A stretch of 53,749 nt of DNA from Crenothrix polyspora (GTDB lineage Bacteria > Pseudomonadota > Gammaproteobacteria > Methylococcales > Methylomonadaceae), in assembly GCA_945877505.1 (NCBI GenBank), contig CAMDWT010000001.1:1-53749 (forward strand), read 5' to 3'. The notes under the pieces are model-generated. The model made no database searches. It was not told the origin of the DNA and was given only the letters and a program-made list of their open reading frames with translations. Below, one piece after another: positions 39,586 through 48,789 of the stretch (its first letter is position 1; each line of letters begins with the position of its first letter). The position numbers were made by a program, and so were the translations under genes.

Positions 39586-40536
39586 ATGAGTCACACTTTA
39601 TATACAGCGTCAGTTCAACGTGTTCAACGTTGTGAGTTAGCGGTTCCAGGATCTAGTCCGGAGATGTTTGAAAAGGCGATGAAAAGTGGTGCAGACTTCA
39701 TTTTTCTCGATCTTGAAGATGCCGTTGCTCCAGACGATAAATTACGTGCTCGAAAAAATATTATTGAAGCAATTAATGATATGGATTGGAAGGGTCATGG
39801 TGTTACGGTCTCTGTTCGCATTAATGGATTAGATACCCAATATATGGTGCGTGATGTGGTTGATTTGGTTGAGCAGTGTGGTGCAAAGATAGATACCATT
39901 TTAATCCCTAAAGTTGGTGTTTATGCTGACGTGTATATGGTTGAAGCGATGCTAAACCAATTAGAAATGCAACAAGGATTGAAAAACAAAATCGGCATTG
40001 AAGCCTTAATAGAAACGGCCTTGGGTATGGCAAATGTTGAAGATATTGCCAGATGTGGCGCTGCGGGGCGTCTTGAGGCTTTACATTTCGGTGTTGCGGA
40101 TTATGCCGCCAGTAATCGTGCAAGAACTACTAATATTGGTGGATTAAATCCCGATTATCCAGGTGACCAATGGCATTCAGCCATCAGTCGTATGACAGTC
40201 GCTTGTCGTGCTTTTGGTTTACGACCCATTGATGGTCCTTTTGGAGACTTTAAAGATCCAGAAGGTTTCAAGCTTGCGGCAAAAAGAGCGGCGGCTTTAG
40301 GTTGTGAAGGTAAATGGGCGATTCATCCATCACAAGTTGAATTGGCTAATGAAGTTTTTACCCCGCCAGCGGCAGAAGTTGAAAAAGCAAAACGTATTTT
40401 AGTCGCATTACAAGAAGCAGCCGCTCAAGGTAAAGGCGCGGCGGCATTGGATGGAAGATTAATTGATGCGGCTTCAGAAAAAATGGCTAACAATGTTGTA
40501 AAAGCAGCTGAGGCAATTGCTGCAAAAACTAAATAA
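39586..40536 (+). CDS. mcl: L-malyl-CoA lyase
   Basis: Splits malyl-CoA into acetyl-CoA and glyoxylate, closing the serine cycle. The 316 residues belong to the HpcH/HpaI-CitE aldolase family: the acidic metal-binding FLDLEDAVAPDDK near residue 45, IEALIETALGM near 140, and KWAIHPSQ near 240. Context immediately before mtkA-mtkB makes malyl-CoA lyase far more likely than a citrate lyase subunit. AGGA lies eight bases before the ATG. About 80 bases separate it from mtkA. Confidence 0.94.
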   Translation: MSHTLYTASVQRVQRCELAVPGSSPEMFEKAMKSGADFIFLDLEDAVAPDDKLRARKNIIEAINDMDWKGHGVTVSVRINGLDTQYMVRDVVDLVEQCGAKIDTILIPKVGVYADVYMVEAMLNQLEMQQGLKNKIGIEALIETALGMANVEDIARCGAAGRLEALHFGVADYAASNRARTTNIGGLNPDYPGDQWHSAISRMTVACRAFGLRPIDGPFGDFKDPEGFKLAAKRAAALGCEGKWAIHPSQVELANEVFTPPAAEVEKAKRILVALQEAAAQGKGAAALDGRLIDAASEKMANNVVKAAEAIAAKTK

Positions 40537-40616
40537 AGAAAAACGAACGATAAGACTAAATTGATTTAGCGCTTAAATACTTTCATTTTACATAAAAAAC
40601 TAACAAGGGAGATGCT

Positions 40617-41810
40617 GTGGATATTCATGAGTATCAAGCAAAAGACATTTTAAGTGGTTATGGCGTTAAAATCGCTGAAGGCGGTTTGGCGTATAGCCCA
40701 GAGGATGCGGTGCAACGCGCCAGAGAAATCGGGGGGCATGTTTGGGCAGTTAAGGCGCAAATTCATTCCGGTGCTCGTGGTAAAGCAGGTGGCATTAAAA
40801 TTTGTAAAACTCATGATGAAGTTGAAGCGGCCGCTGAGGCGATCTTGGGCAAGAAATTGGTGACCCATCAAACCGGCCCAGCAGGTAAAGTCTGTTCAAG
40901 ACTTTATATTGAGGCGGGTACTGATATTGTTAAAGAATTGTATTTTTGTTTTTTGGTTGATCGTAGTTCTGAGCGAATCGTGATGGTGGGTTCTGCGCAA
41001 GGCGGTATGGAAATCGAAGAGTTAGCAGCCAACAATCCAGAGGCAATTACGAAGATCTATATTGAACCAGCGGTTGGCTTACAAGATTATCAAGCCCGTG
41101 AAATGGCATTTGCCTTAGGTTTAGATTTAGAAATAATGAGTCATGCCGTTAAAACCATCAAAGGTTGCTACAGCGCGTTGCGTGCCCTTGATGTGAGTAT
41201 GCTGGAAATTAATCCCTTAGTCGTGACGAGAAGCGGCGAGTTAGTCGCCTTGGATGCGAAAATGGGTTTTGATGATAATGCCTTGTTCCGTCAATTAAAA
41301 ATTTCTGAATTGCGTGATAAAACGCAAGAAGACCCGCGTGAAATGGCCGCTGCAGATCGTGGTTTAAGTTACGTTGGTTTAGAGGGTGATATCGGTTGTA
41401 TGATTAACGGTGCGGGCTTGGCGATGGCCACTATGGACATGATTAAACTAGCAGGGGGTGAGCCAGCAAACTTTCTCGATGTGGGTGGTGGTGCTTCGGC
41501 TGAACGAACTGAAAAAGCCTTTCGCCTTGTATTGGCAGACAAGGGCGTTAAAGCTATGTTAGTTAATATTTTTGCAGGGATTAATCGCTGTGATTGGATT
41601 GCGGAAGGCGTGGTTCAAGCAGTTAGAAAGATTGATATGAAGGTGCCTTTAATTGTGCGCCTGTCAGGCACTAACGTAGAAGAAGGTCGACGCATTATTG
41701 CAGAAAGTGGACTACCTATCATTACCGCAGATACTCTAGCTGAGGCGGCTGAAAAAGCGGTGCAAGCACGTAATGAAGTGGTTGCTAAAGAAGCAGCCTT
41801 GGAGATTTAA
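40617..41810 (+). CDS. mtkA: Malate thiokinase (malate-CoA ligase), large/beta subunit
   Basis: With MtkB makes malyl-CoA from malate, CoA and ATP. The 397 residues resemble succinyl-CoA synthetase beta: [12 protein letters not shown] at the start, ATP-grasp region with [15 protein letters not shown] near residue 45, and the [17 protein letters not shown] segment near 315. The start is GTG, with AAGGGAG six bases upstream; a nearby ATG is out of frame. Assignment as malate rather than succinate ligase rests on the mcl and sga neighbours. Confidence 0.92.
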   Translation: MDIHEYQAKDILSGYGVKIAEGGLAYSPEDAVQRAREIGGHVWAVKAQIHSGARGKAGGIKICKTHDEVEAAAEAILGKKLVTHQTGPAGKVCSRLYIEAGTDIVKELYFCFLVDRSSERIVMVGSAQGGMEIEELAANNPEAITKIYIEPAVGLQDYQAREMAFALGLDLEIMSHAVKTIKGCYSALRALDVSMLEINPLVVTRSGELVALDAKMGFDDNALFRQLKISELRDKTQEDPREMAAADRGLSYVGLEGDIGCMINGAGLAMATMDMIKLAGGEPANFLDVGGGASAERTEKAFRLVLADKGVKAMLVNIFAGINRCDWIAEGVVQAVRKIDMKVPLIVRLSGTNVEEGRRIIAESGLPIITADTLAEAAEKAVQARNEVVAKEAALEI

Positions 41811-42698
41811 ATGGCTATTTTTATTAATGAGACAACCCGTATTATTGTTCAAGGTTTTACTGGGAAAATCGGTTCTTTCCATGCTCAAGATATGATCAAT
41901 TATGGCTCGCAAGTCGTCGGTGGTATCACACCGGGTAAGGGTGGACAAACGCATCTTGGCTTGCCCGTTTTTAATACAGTTAAAGAAGCCGTTTATCAAG
42001 TAGGTGCTGAAGCGAGCATTATTTTTGTACCACCGGCTTTTGCTGCTGACTCAATCATGGAAGCAGCTGATGCGGGTATAAAATACTGTGTGGCTATTAC
42101 CGATGGCATTCCTACGCAAGATATGATGACGGTAAAAAACTTTTTGCGCCGTTTTCCTGAGAACGAACGAATGGTACTAACGGGCCCTAATTGCGCCGGT
42201 ACCATTAGTCCTGGACGTGCAATGTTGGGCATTATGCCGGGGCATATTTATAGGCAGGGTAATGTAGGTATTGTCGGTCGTTCGGGTACTTTAGGTTATG
42301 AAGCCGCCGATCAAATGAAACGCTTGGGTATTGGTATTTCATCGTCTGTGGGTATTGGTGGTGATCCAATCAATGGCAGTTCGCATCGTGATATTTTGGA
42401 AAAGTTTGAGCAAGATCCAGAAACCAAAGTTATCTTGATGATAGGTGAGATTGGTGGTCCTCAAGAGGTTGAAGCGGGGTTTTACGCAAAAGAATACATG
42501 ACGAAGCCCGTCATTGCTTATATTGCCGGATTAACAGCACCCGAAGGCCGTCGTATGGGTCATGCGGGGGCGATTATTTCCTCAGCCGAAGAAGGTGCGG
42601 CAGAAAAAGTAGCCATACTAAGAGAATTAGGGGTCGTTATTTGCCCAACACCCGCAGCAATGGGAGAGACGGTAGCAGCGGTGTTAGCTGGTATGTAA
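41811..42698 (+). CDS. mtkB: Malate thiokinase (malate-CoA ligase), alpha subunit
   Basis: CoA-binding subunit carrying the phosphohistidine of the ligase. The 295 residues show the CoA-binding QGFTGKIGSFHAQDM near residue 15, the GPNCAGTISPG loop near 125 and the active histidine in MGHAGAI near 245. The ATG follows the mtkA stop with no spacer, so translation is coupled. A strong terminator ends the mcl-mtkA-mtkB unit. Confidence 0.94.
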   Translation: MAIFINETTRIIVQGFTGKIGSFHAQDMINYGSQVVGGITPGKGGQTHLGLPVFNTVKEAVYQVGAEASIIFVPPAFAADSIMEAADAGIKYCVAITDGIPTQDMMTVKNFLRRFPENERMVLTGPNCAGTISPGRAMLGIMPGHIYRQGNVGIVGRSGTLGYEAADQMKRLGIGISSSVGIGGDPINGSSHRDILEKFEQDPETKVILMIGEIGGPQEVEAGFYAKEYMTKPVIAYIAGLTAPEGRRMGHAGAIISSAEEGAAEKVAILRELGVVICPTPAAMGETVAAVLAGM

Positions 42699-42746
42699 AA
42701 AATTAATTTTCCGGTTATTAGGGCATATTAATCGTGGTATAAAATC

Positions 42747-42779
42747 AACCGCTCTTAGGAAACTGAGGGCGGTTTTTTT
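42747..42779 (+). terminator. Rho-independent terminator after mtkB
   Basis: A 12-bp stem with two G-U pairs (AACCGCTCTTAG / CTGAGGGCGGTT), a stable GAAA tetraloop and a run of seven T residues that begins in the last two bases of the stem. A strong end for the mcl-mtkA-mtkB transcript. Confidence 0.93.
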
Positions 42780-42853
42780 ATGTCCGATGAATTGAGAGGA
42801 CTGGTTTTATGTTTTTAGGACCCAGTTTGCTTTAATGAAAATCGTTTAACTTT

Positions 42854-44086
42854 TTAATAATTAATAGGTTTGTTTTGCAAATATCGCCGTAATATATCCA
42901 ATGTGAATAAGGCAGCCTGATTTTGTTTTCTTTTGATAGGACCGTTAATTGAATGACTTGTTTGATGAAAGTTATCATCAATGCGTAATAAATTATAAGC
43001 AATAATTGATTTATTTTTATCGTGAAAAGACTCACTATCACCAGAATAAAGTTGAATGAGAATGCAAGTTGCACCACTTGTTTTCTGCAAACTAACGGCC
43101 AATGTTTTAGCGTGTGTTATTAAATTTGGCAGCCCATCTTGTGTGCATATATTTTGCCCTAGTTGGGCTATAGATTGTTTGTAACTGGCTGTTAGCAACC
43201 ATTCATAACCCACGCATTTAGCAGCAAGTAATCCATGGCTGGCGGTTTCGATAAGGGCTAAGGTCAATTTTTTAGAGGTCATTAGTTTGTCAACTTCAAA
43301 GGCTAGATCACCCGTTACCTCCTCAAGTCCATCAATAGCAAATACATGATGGCCTAATACGTCAGTGAAACGAGAAATCAATGAGGTCTTTGCTGTTATG
43401 GGGTAATCAAAAGGAAATAATAGCTTGGTTTGTACGTCGTCCGTTCCTGCGCGAAAGCCTAATTGAACGTCTCTCGGTATTTCGATGGCTTTAATACGTT
43501 CTTGAATGTCTGATTCGCCCAGTCCGAAGGTTTTAATGGAAACCAGTTGACTGGGTTGTAATTGAAAGCGACGGGAAAGCGTGGGAAGGATACTTTCCCG
43601 AAACAAGTGCATCATTTCTGTGGGTACGCCTGGTAAAAAAACGAACCAACATTGGCCAGCATATAAACTAAAACCCGGTGCCGTTCCCCATTCATTATCT
43701 ATACGTTCCGCGCCTTGAGGTAGCATGGCTTGTTTTTTGTTTGATTCGGGCATCACTCTATTTCTGAGTGCAAAAAAATGACTGATTTGCGCATAAGCAA
43801 TAGCGTCAAATTCTAAGGGTAGATTAAAAGCATTTCCCACAGCTTCAGCGGTTAAGTCATCGCTGGTCGGTCCTAAGCCTCCCGTGCAGAGGCAACAATC
43901 GGCCCGTTGTGAAATGTCCTGTATTAAGGTAATTAGGTCGCTTAATTGATCGCCGACTGCAGTATGCCGTGTTACGGTAAAGCCACAATCTACGGCTTGT
44001 TGTGATAGCCAGGCGGCATTGCTGTCAACGGTTTGTCCGGTGATAATTTCTTCGCCTTGGGAAAATATTTCCAGTGTTGGATTCAT
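42854..44086 (-). CDS. cinA: CinA-family protein with degenerate C-terminal amidohydrolase domain
   Basis: CinA proteins join a molybdopterin-binding-like domain (ADP-ribose/NMN-related phosphatase activity) to a PncC nicotinamide-nucleotide amidohydrolase. The 410 residues have an intact N domain: CTGGLGPTSDDLTAEA near 67-82 and FLPGVPTEM near 150-158. The C domain (about 260-400) is recognisable by position, but the usual ESCTGG site reads ETASHG at 280-285 and the usual GIAGP motif is missing. The amidohydrolase is therefore probably inactive. It stands alone, convergent with mtkB. Confidence 0.85.
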   Translation of the reverse strand: MNPTLEIFSQGEEIITGQTVDSNAAWLSQQAVDCGFTVTRHTAVGDQLSDLITLIQDISQRADCCLCTGGLGPTSDDLTAEAVGNAFNLPLEFDAIAYAQISHFFALRNRVMPESNKKQAMLPQGAERIDNEWGTAPGFSLYAGQCWFVFLPGVPTEMMHLFRESILPTLSRRFQLQPSQLVSIKTFGLGESDIQERIKAIEIPRDVQLGFRAGTDDVQTKLLFPFDYPITAKTSLISRFTDVLGHHVFAIDGLEEVTGDLAFEVDKLMTSKKLTLALIETASHGLLAAKCVGYEWLLTASYKQSIAQLGQNICTQDGLPNLITHAKTLAVSLQKTSGATCILIQLYSGDSESFHDKNKSIIAYNLLRIDDNFHQTSHSINGPIKRKQNQAALFTLDILRRYLQNKPINY

Positions 44087-44360
44087 TTTAAAAACTCATT
44101 GATCTGAAAAAAGTCTAGGATGATTAGGCTTAGGGAAAGTTAGCCCAATCCTTAGGCACTAATTGAGTTAATTTTAACGTGAAAAGAACCTGTATTGTTG
44201 ATATACGAATATTAACATTCACTGTTAAAACAAGTTCCGGTAATATATACCGATAAAAAAGTAAATGTAGGTTCCTATTGATTTTTAAATAGGCGTTTTA
44301 ACGCTTTTTGAATGTATCTCGCCTGTCTGTTGTGCAGGTCATAATTTTAGGAGTTAGTGT

Positions 44361-44750
44361 ATGCGTTTATTGTTAACGTATTTCCAGTTAGGTTTTATCC
44401 TTTTATCAATGGGATGTGCTCCTGCAGAGGGGGAGTCAATTGAATCAATTTCTCCCAAAGAAGCGTCTGCAATGTCCTCAGAACATAAAGCTGTGATTGT
44501 CGATGTCCGTGAAGACAGTGAATGGAATGAACAGCATATTCCCTTGGCCGTTCACATTCCCTTGGCGCAGTTAAATGAACGTTTATCTGAGCTTAAGCAA
44601 TATAAAGACAGTCCTGTCATTACCCAGTGTCAAGCCGGAGGCCGTTCTGCAAAGGCGGTTGACGTATTAAAATTAGCAGGATTTTCTAAAGTGTATAACA
44701 TGGAAGGCGGCATAATTGCTTGGGAAAAAGCAGGATTAACCACACAATAA
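44361..44750 (+). CDS. Rhodanese-domain lipoprotein
   Basis: A 129-residue exported protein with a lipobox LSMGC (Cys19; the next residue is Ala, suggesting outer-membrane sorting) and one rhodanese domain (about 25-128). The active-site loop is CQAGGRS with Cys90, so sulfur transfer or another persulfide reaction is possible in the periplasm. Substrate unknown. AGGAG lies eight bases before the ATG. pyrF follows by about 50 bases but is functionally unrelated. Confidence 0.85.
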   Translation: MRLLLTYFQLGFILLSMGCAPAEGESIESISPKEASAMSSEHKAVIVDVREDSEWNEQHIPLAVHIPLAQLNERLSELKQYKDSPVITQCQAGGRSAKAVDVLKLAGFSKVYNMEGGIIAWEKAGLTTQ

Positions 44751-44802
44751 TATTTAAAATTGTTTTAATAAAAACACCTTTCACTTTTTAATTTAAGAAT
44801 TT

Positions 44803-45528
44803 ATGTCATTTATATCAACTAAAACCATTCCTGTTCGTGAGCGTTTAATTATGGCGCTTGATGTTTCCAGTATTCCTGAAGCACAGGCATTAGTAGAGGA
44901 ACTTGGTGATTCAGTGATCTTTTATAAGGTTGGCATGGAGCTCTTTATGTCAGGTGATTATTTTGGTTTTATTGAATGGCTGAAGCAAAATAATAAAAAA
45001 GTGTTTGTGGATCTGAAATTTTTTGATGTTCCCGCAACAGTGGGTAGAGCAATCAAAGCATTAAGTAGTAAAGGTGTTGATCTTGCAACTATCCATGGAA
45101 ATGATGCGATTATGGAGGCGGCAGCCAAAGAAAAAGGTGATCTAAAAGTGCTGGCTGTTACTGCCTTAACTAGTTTGGATCGTGGTGATCTTGATGATCT
45201 TGGCTTTAAATGTGATGTGCGTGACTTAGTGTTATCTCGTGCTAAACGAGCCTTGCAAATAGGGTGTGATGGGATTGTTTCCTCGGGACTTGAAGTCGCC
45301 ATGCTTAGAGAAGAATTAGGTCATAAATTATTGGTGATTACACCAGGAATACGACCTGTTGATAATCGTGAGGATGACGATCAAAAACGCGTGGTAAGTG
45401 TAGAAATGGCTTTCCAAAATGGCGCTGATTATATTGTTGTCGGGCGGCCAATTCGTGATGCCGATAATCGTAAAGCTATGGCGGAGAAAATTCAGGGACA
45501 GATACTTTCACAATTTTCAGCGCAATAA
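44803..45528 (+). CDS. pyrF: Orotidine 5'-phosphate decarboxylase
   Basis: Last step of UMP synthesis. The 241 residues show ALDVSS near residue 19, the catalytic Asp-Lys-Asp motif DLKFFD near 68-73, and the phosphate-binding VVGRPI near 216. It is the bacterial short type. The start ATG has no clear Shine-Dalgarno sequence. No other pyr genes are adjacent. Confidence 0.96.
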   Translation: MSFISTKTIPVRERLIMALDVSSIPEAQALVEELGDSVIFYKVGMELFMSGDYFGFIEWLKQNNKKVFVDLKFFDVPATVGRAIKALSSKGVDLATIHGNDAIMEAAAKEKGDLKVLAVTALTSLDRGDLDDLGFKCDVRDLVLSRAKRALQIGCDGIVSSGLEVAMLREELGHKLLVITPGIRPVDNREDDDQKRVVSVEMAFQNGADYIVVGRPIRDADNRKAMAEKIQGQILSQFSAQ

Positions 45529-45618
45529 CGCAAAGTTAAAGGCTCAAAATACAAACAAGCACGATGAACTTATAAGTTATTTCATTGTTTCTTTTAGTTT
45601 TCTCTTTTATCGGTATAT

Positions 45619-46347
45619 ATGTCATTTGATCCTGCTTTCACATCGTCTTATTTAGTCGCTTTTATAATGGGTTTATTTAGTAGTATGCACTGTATAGGCA
45701 TGTGTGGCTCGATTATAGGAACATTAACATTAAGTCTTAGCCCTGAAATACGTAATAATAAAAAACGATTATTACCGTTCGTCTTTAATTATAACTTTGG
45801 GCGCATTACGAGTTATGCGATCGCTGGTGCATTAGTTGGTGTTATTGAGTCCCTTTTAACAGCACATCTCGGTCAGACTCAGGGTCATAGAATTTTACAA
45901 ATACTTTCCGCTGTGATTATGGGAAGTGCAGGGCTATACATAGCGGGTTGGTTCCCTCGATTTGCTTATATTGAGAAAGCTGGGGTCATGTTATGGAAAA
46001 CCATTGAGCCTTATGGTCGGAAACTTATTCCGGTTAAAAATCGTACACACGCCTATCTGTTTGGTATGGTCTGGGGTTGGATGCCTTGTGGCTTGGTCTA
46101 CTCAGCGCTAGCATTGTCTGCTACAGCCGGTGATGCTAGTAAGAGTGCAATGACGATGTTGGCTTTTGGTTTAGGCACGCTACCAGCCGTTATTGGTGTA
46201 GGTGTCATGACACAATTATTAACGAGGCTTTCTCGAATACAGCGTTTTAAACAAGCTATTGGCTTGTTTATGATAATTCTTGCTCTTTTTTCAGCGCTAC
46301 CGTGGCTTAATCCCATGGCTATTACTTCGCACATGGCCCTTCATTAA
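45619..46347 (+). CDS. TauE/SafE (DsbD-gamma-like) membrane protein
   Basis: A 242-residue protein with about six membrane segments. Two cysteine-containing helices are telling: SSMHCIGMCG (Cys25, Cys29) and WGWMPCGLVY (Cys157). This is the DsbD-like subgroup often annotated as sulfite exporter TauE/SafE; related proteins occur in cytochrome oxidase and copper-related clusters. Electron or metal handling is thus a guess. The sigma-54 activator gene starts nine bases after its stop, so they probably form one transcript. Confidence 0.85.
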   Translation: MSFDPAFTSSYLVAFIMGLFSSMHCIGMCGSIIGTLTLSLSPEIRNNKKRLLPFVFNYNFGRITSYAIAGALVGVIESLLTAHLGQTQGHRILQILSAVIMGSAGLYIAGWFPRFAYIEKAGVMLWKTIEPYGRKLIPVKNRTHAYLFGMVWGWMPCGLVYSALALSATAGDASKSAMTMLAFGLGTLPAVIGVGVMTQLLTRLSRIQRFKQAIGLFMIILALFSALPWLNPMAITSHMALH

Positions 46348-46356
46348 GCCGCTTTT

Positions 46357-47322
46357 ATGACGCATTTTTCATCAATTATTGGGCACTCGCCTTCACTGGA
46401 TTCTTTAATTCGCAGTGCTAGGATGGTTGCTGCGACAGATGTAACCGTGTTGCTAAAAGGTGAAACAGGTACAGGGAAAGAAGTATTTGCCAAAGCCATT
46501 CAAAAAGGAAGTGCTCGAGCGGATAAAGTTTTTATAACGTTGAACTGCGCAGCATTGCCGGAACAGCTTATTGAGTCAGAATTATTTGGTCATAAAAAAG
46601 GCTCTTTTACCGGAGCAACTGCAAATAAGTTAGGGATTTTCCAAGCCGCAGATGGGGGGACTTTATTTCTTGATGAAATCAATTCGCTGCCTATTTCCAT
46701 TCAAGCAAAATTATTGCGATTTCTAGAATCTGGAGAGTGTCTTGCAGTGGGCGATATTAAGCCTTATACGGTCAATGTGCGTATTATTGCCGCGACCAAT
46801 ACAGATTTAAGTAAGCAAGTTGATACGGGTGAATTTAGGCGGGATTTATATTATCGACTTGACGTTGTTCCTTTAGAGTTGCCGCCCTTATCAAAGCGGG
46901 TTGAAGATATAGAGCATCTTATTATTCATTTTCTAGATATGATGGCAGCAACTCATTCAATTGATGCGCCAAAATTTAGCAAACAAGCTTTGGCGATTTT
47001 AAAAGGTTATTATTGGCCAGGAAATATTCGTGAGTTGCGTAATTTGTGTGAAAGGCTAAGTATATTATTTTCTGGAAAAATAATAGAGGTAGTTGATCTT
47101 CCAAGGGAATTTTTCACGTCCAGTCAACTCATTAAAGAGGCTAGCTTTACTTTGCCTGAAAATGGCTGCCAACTGGATAGTCTAGAGGTTAGTTTAATTA
47201 ATCAGGCGTTAAAGCGGACTAATGGTAATTGTAGTCGATCTGCAAAACTATTAGGCCTCTCTCGAGACACGTTGCTTTATCGGATGCGAAAATACGGATT
47301 AACCTTTACTGACGGGCAATAA
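46357..47322 (+). CDS. Stand-alone sigma-54 transcription activator (PspF-like)
   Basis: A 321-residue activator made of an AAA+ domain and a Fis-type helix-turn-helix with no sensory domain. Walker A is GETGTGKE (35-42), the sigma-54 contact loop reads GSFTGA (82-87; a Ser variant of GAFTGA), Walker B is LFLDE ending at Asp106-Glu107, and the DNA-binding helix is near 295-315. Without its own receiver it is probably controlled by a partner protein, as PspF is by PspA. It is cotranscribed with the DsbD-like membrane protein. Target genes are unknown. Confidence 0.9.
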   Translation: MTHFSSIIGHSPSLDSLIRSARMVAATDVTVLLKGETGTGKEVFAKAIQKGSARADKVFITLNCAALPEQLIESELFGHKKGSFTGATANKLGIFQAADGGTLFLDEINSLPISIQAKLLRFLESGECLAVGDIKPYTVNVRIIAATNTDLSKQVDTGEFRRDLYYRLDVVPLELPPLSKRVEDIEHLIIHFLDMMAATHSIDAPKFSKQALAILKGYYWPGNIRELRNLCERLSILFSGKIIEVVDLPREFFTSSQLIKEASFTLPENGCQLDSLEVSLINQALKRTNGNCSRSAKLLGLSRDTLLYRMRKYGLTFTDGQ

Positions 47323-47333
47323 GACCTCGCTTA

Positions 47334-48077
47334 CTAAACGCCTAATCGAGCTTGTCTCATGATGTGTTTTAAATCTTTTACCGTTTGAGATAAGCCGGAA
47401 AACAAGGCTTGAGCAATAATTGAATGACCAATATTAAGCTCGACTATTTCAGGTATCGCACAAATTTTTTCAACATTATAAAAATGTAAACCATGTCCCG
47501 CGTTAACTTGTAAACCGGCACTGTAAGCATAGTATGCGGCCTCTCTTATGCGAGTGAGTTCTTTGTCCTGTTGCGCGGGATTTTTTGCATCCGCATAACA
47601 GCCTGTGTGTAATTCGACAACGGGTGCTCCCGCTTTTACGGCGGCATCAATTTGAGATTTATCCGGATCAATAAAAAGTGATACTTCGATATCTGATGAT
47701 TTTAAAACGTCACAGGCCCATTGCATCCGCTTAAGGTTGCCGGCAATATCAAGTCCACCTTCAGTGGTTAATTCTTCACGTTTTTCGGGTACTAGGCAGC
47801 AGGCGTAGGGTTTAACTTTAGTGGCCAGAGCAACCATTTCATCCGTGACGGCCATTTCCATGTTCAGTCGGGTATGTAGCATTTCTTTTAATAAGAAAAT
47901 ATCCCTATCCTGAATATGTCGACGATCTTCTCTTAAGTGTGCGGTAATTCCATCTGCCCCGGCCTGCTCAGCAACAAGGGCGGCTTGTATGGGTTCAGGA
48001 TAAAAGGTTCCTCTCGCTTGTCTAAGGGTAGCGACATGATCAATGTTTACGCCTAATAGGATATTTTTTCTAGTCAT
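47334..48077 (-). CDS. pdxJ: Pyridoxine 5'-phosphate synthase
   Basis: Makes pyridoxine 5'-phosphate in the deoxyxylulose-dependent PLP pathway; several PLP enzymes are coded in this window. The 247 residues begin with [17 protein letters not shown] and include [16 protein letters not shown] and [12 protein letters not shown], all diagnostic. It follows recO with one base between, the standard order in gammaproteobacteria. Confidence 0.97.
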   Translation of the reverse strand: MTRKNILLGVNIDHVATLRQARGTFYPEPIQAALVAEQAGADGITAHLREDRRHIQDRDIFLLKEMLHTRLNMEMAVTDEMVALATKVKPYACCLVPEKREELTTEGGLDIAGNLKRMQWACDVLKSSDIEVSLFIDPDKSQIDAAVKAGAPVVELHTGCYADAKNPAQQDKELTRIREAAYYAYSAGLQVNAGHGLHFYNVEKICAIPEIVELNIGHSIIAQALFSGLSQTVKDLKHIMRQARLGV

Positions 48078-48078
48078 T

Positions 48079-48789
48079 TTATAAGTACTGGATGATTTGG
48101 TTGATAACAGCTCTGCTTTTTAGAGGTTTACCGTGTAAATAAAGAGCAATAACCGATCTCATTAGTGTCTTTGCTTCATGCAGAGTCTCTGCATCGCTGA
48201 GTTGTCTCGATTTAAGTGCTAGTAACGTCTTGCCTGAATAAGAGCCATTGACGGCCTCAATGGGGCCTTCTTCAGTATTATAATGATAGTGTTTGAGCGC
48301 TTGTACTGCTTTATTATTTTGGCAGTCATATTCTAATTGAAGTCCGTACCCAACTGCATCCATTAAATCAAGTTCAAAAATACGTAGTGCCGCTTCAATT
48401 TTTGAGGAGTCTAAAAGGCGCTCTAGACATTTTTTGTAAAGTTCAAATACTTCAGGGTGAGGGTCGTATTTATGTAAAAAATGTTCTATGAGTTCATTAA
48501 CATAGAAGCCACAATAAAGTGCGAGTCCCTGTAGTTGATGATCAACGGGTTGTTCTCGTTCAACATTTGACAGGGTTTTTAATTCGGTTTTACCAAAAAA
48601 AGATAGGCTAAGGGGTGTAAAGGGTTGTAAAAGTCCTGCCGATTTAGACTTGGCTTTTCTTACACCTTTGGCCAAAATAGAGACTCGGCCAAAGTCTCTG
48701 GTCAAAACATCAATAATAAGACTGGTTTCTCTGAATTTCCGTTGTTGCAGAATAAATGCAGGTTGCAAATAAACAACGGTGTCAGTCAT
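48079..48789 (-). CDS. recO: DNA repair protein RecO
   Basis: Loads RecA on single-stranded DNA with RecF/RecR. The 236 residues have the N-terminal OB fold ([20 protein letters not shown]) and the helical C-terminal domain with [10 protein letters not shown]. The ATG whose start overlaps the era stop by eight bases is chosen; another ATG 30 bases upstream would lengthen the overlap and add ten residues unlike RecO. The order era-recO-pdxJ is conserved. Confidence 0.94.
   Translation of the reverse strand: MTDTVVYLQPAFILQQRKFRETSLIIDVLTRDFGRVSILAKGVRKAKSKSAGLLQPFTPLSLSFFGKTELKTLSNVEREQPVDHQLQGLALYCGFYVNELIEHFLHKYDPHPEVFELYKKCLERLLDSSKIEAALRIFELDLMDAVGYGLQLEYDCQNNKAVQALKHYHYNTEEGPIEAVNGSYSGKTLLALKSRQLSDAETLHEAKTLMRSVIALYLHGKPLKSRAVINQIIQYL

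Noticed and set aside
40617-42698. Calling the ligase succinyl-CoA synthetase (sucCD)
   Set aside because: The genes sit directly after malyl-CoA lyase in a serine-cycle cluster, which fits malate thiokinase better.
44238-44252. CGGTA-ATATA-TACCG dyad upstream of the rhodanese gene
   Set aside because: Five-bp arms in AT-rich DNA are too weak to claim as a regulatory site.
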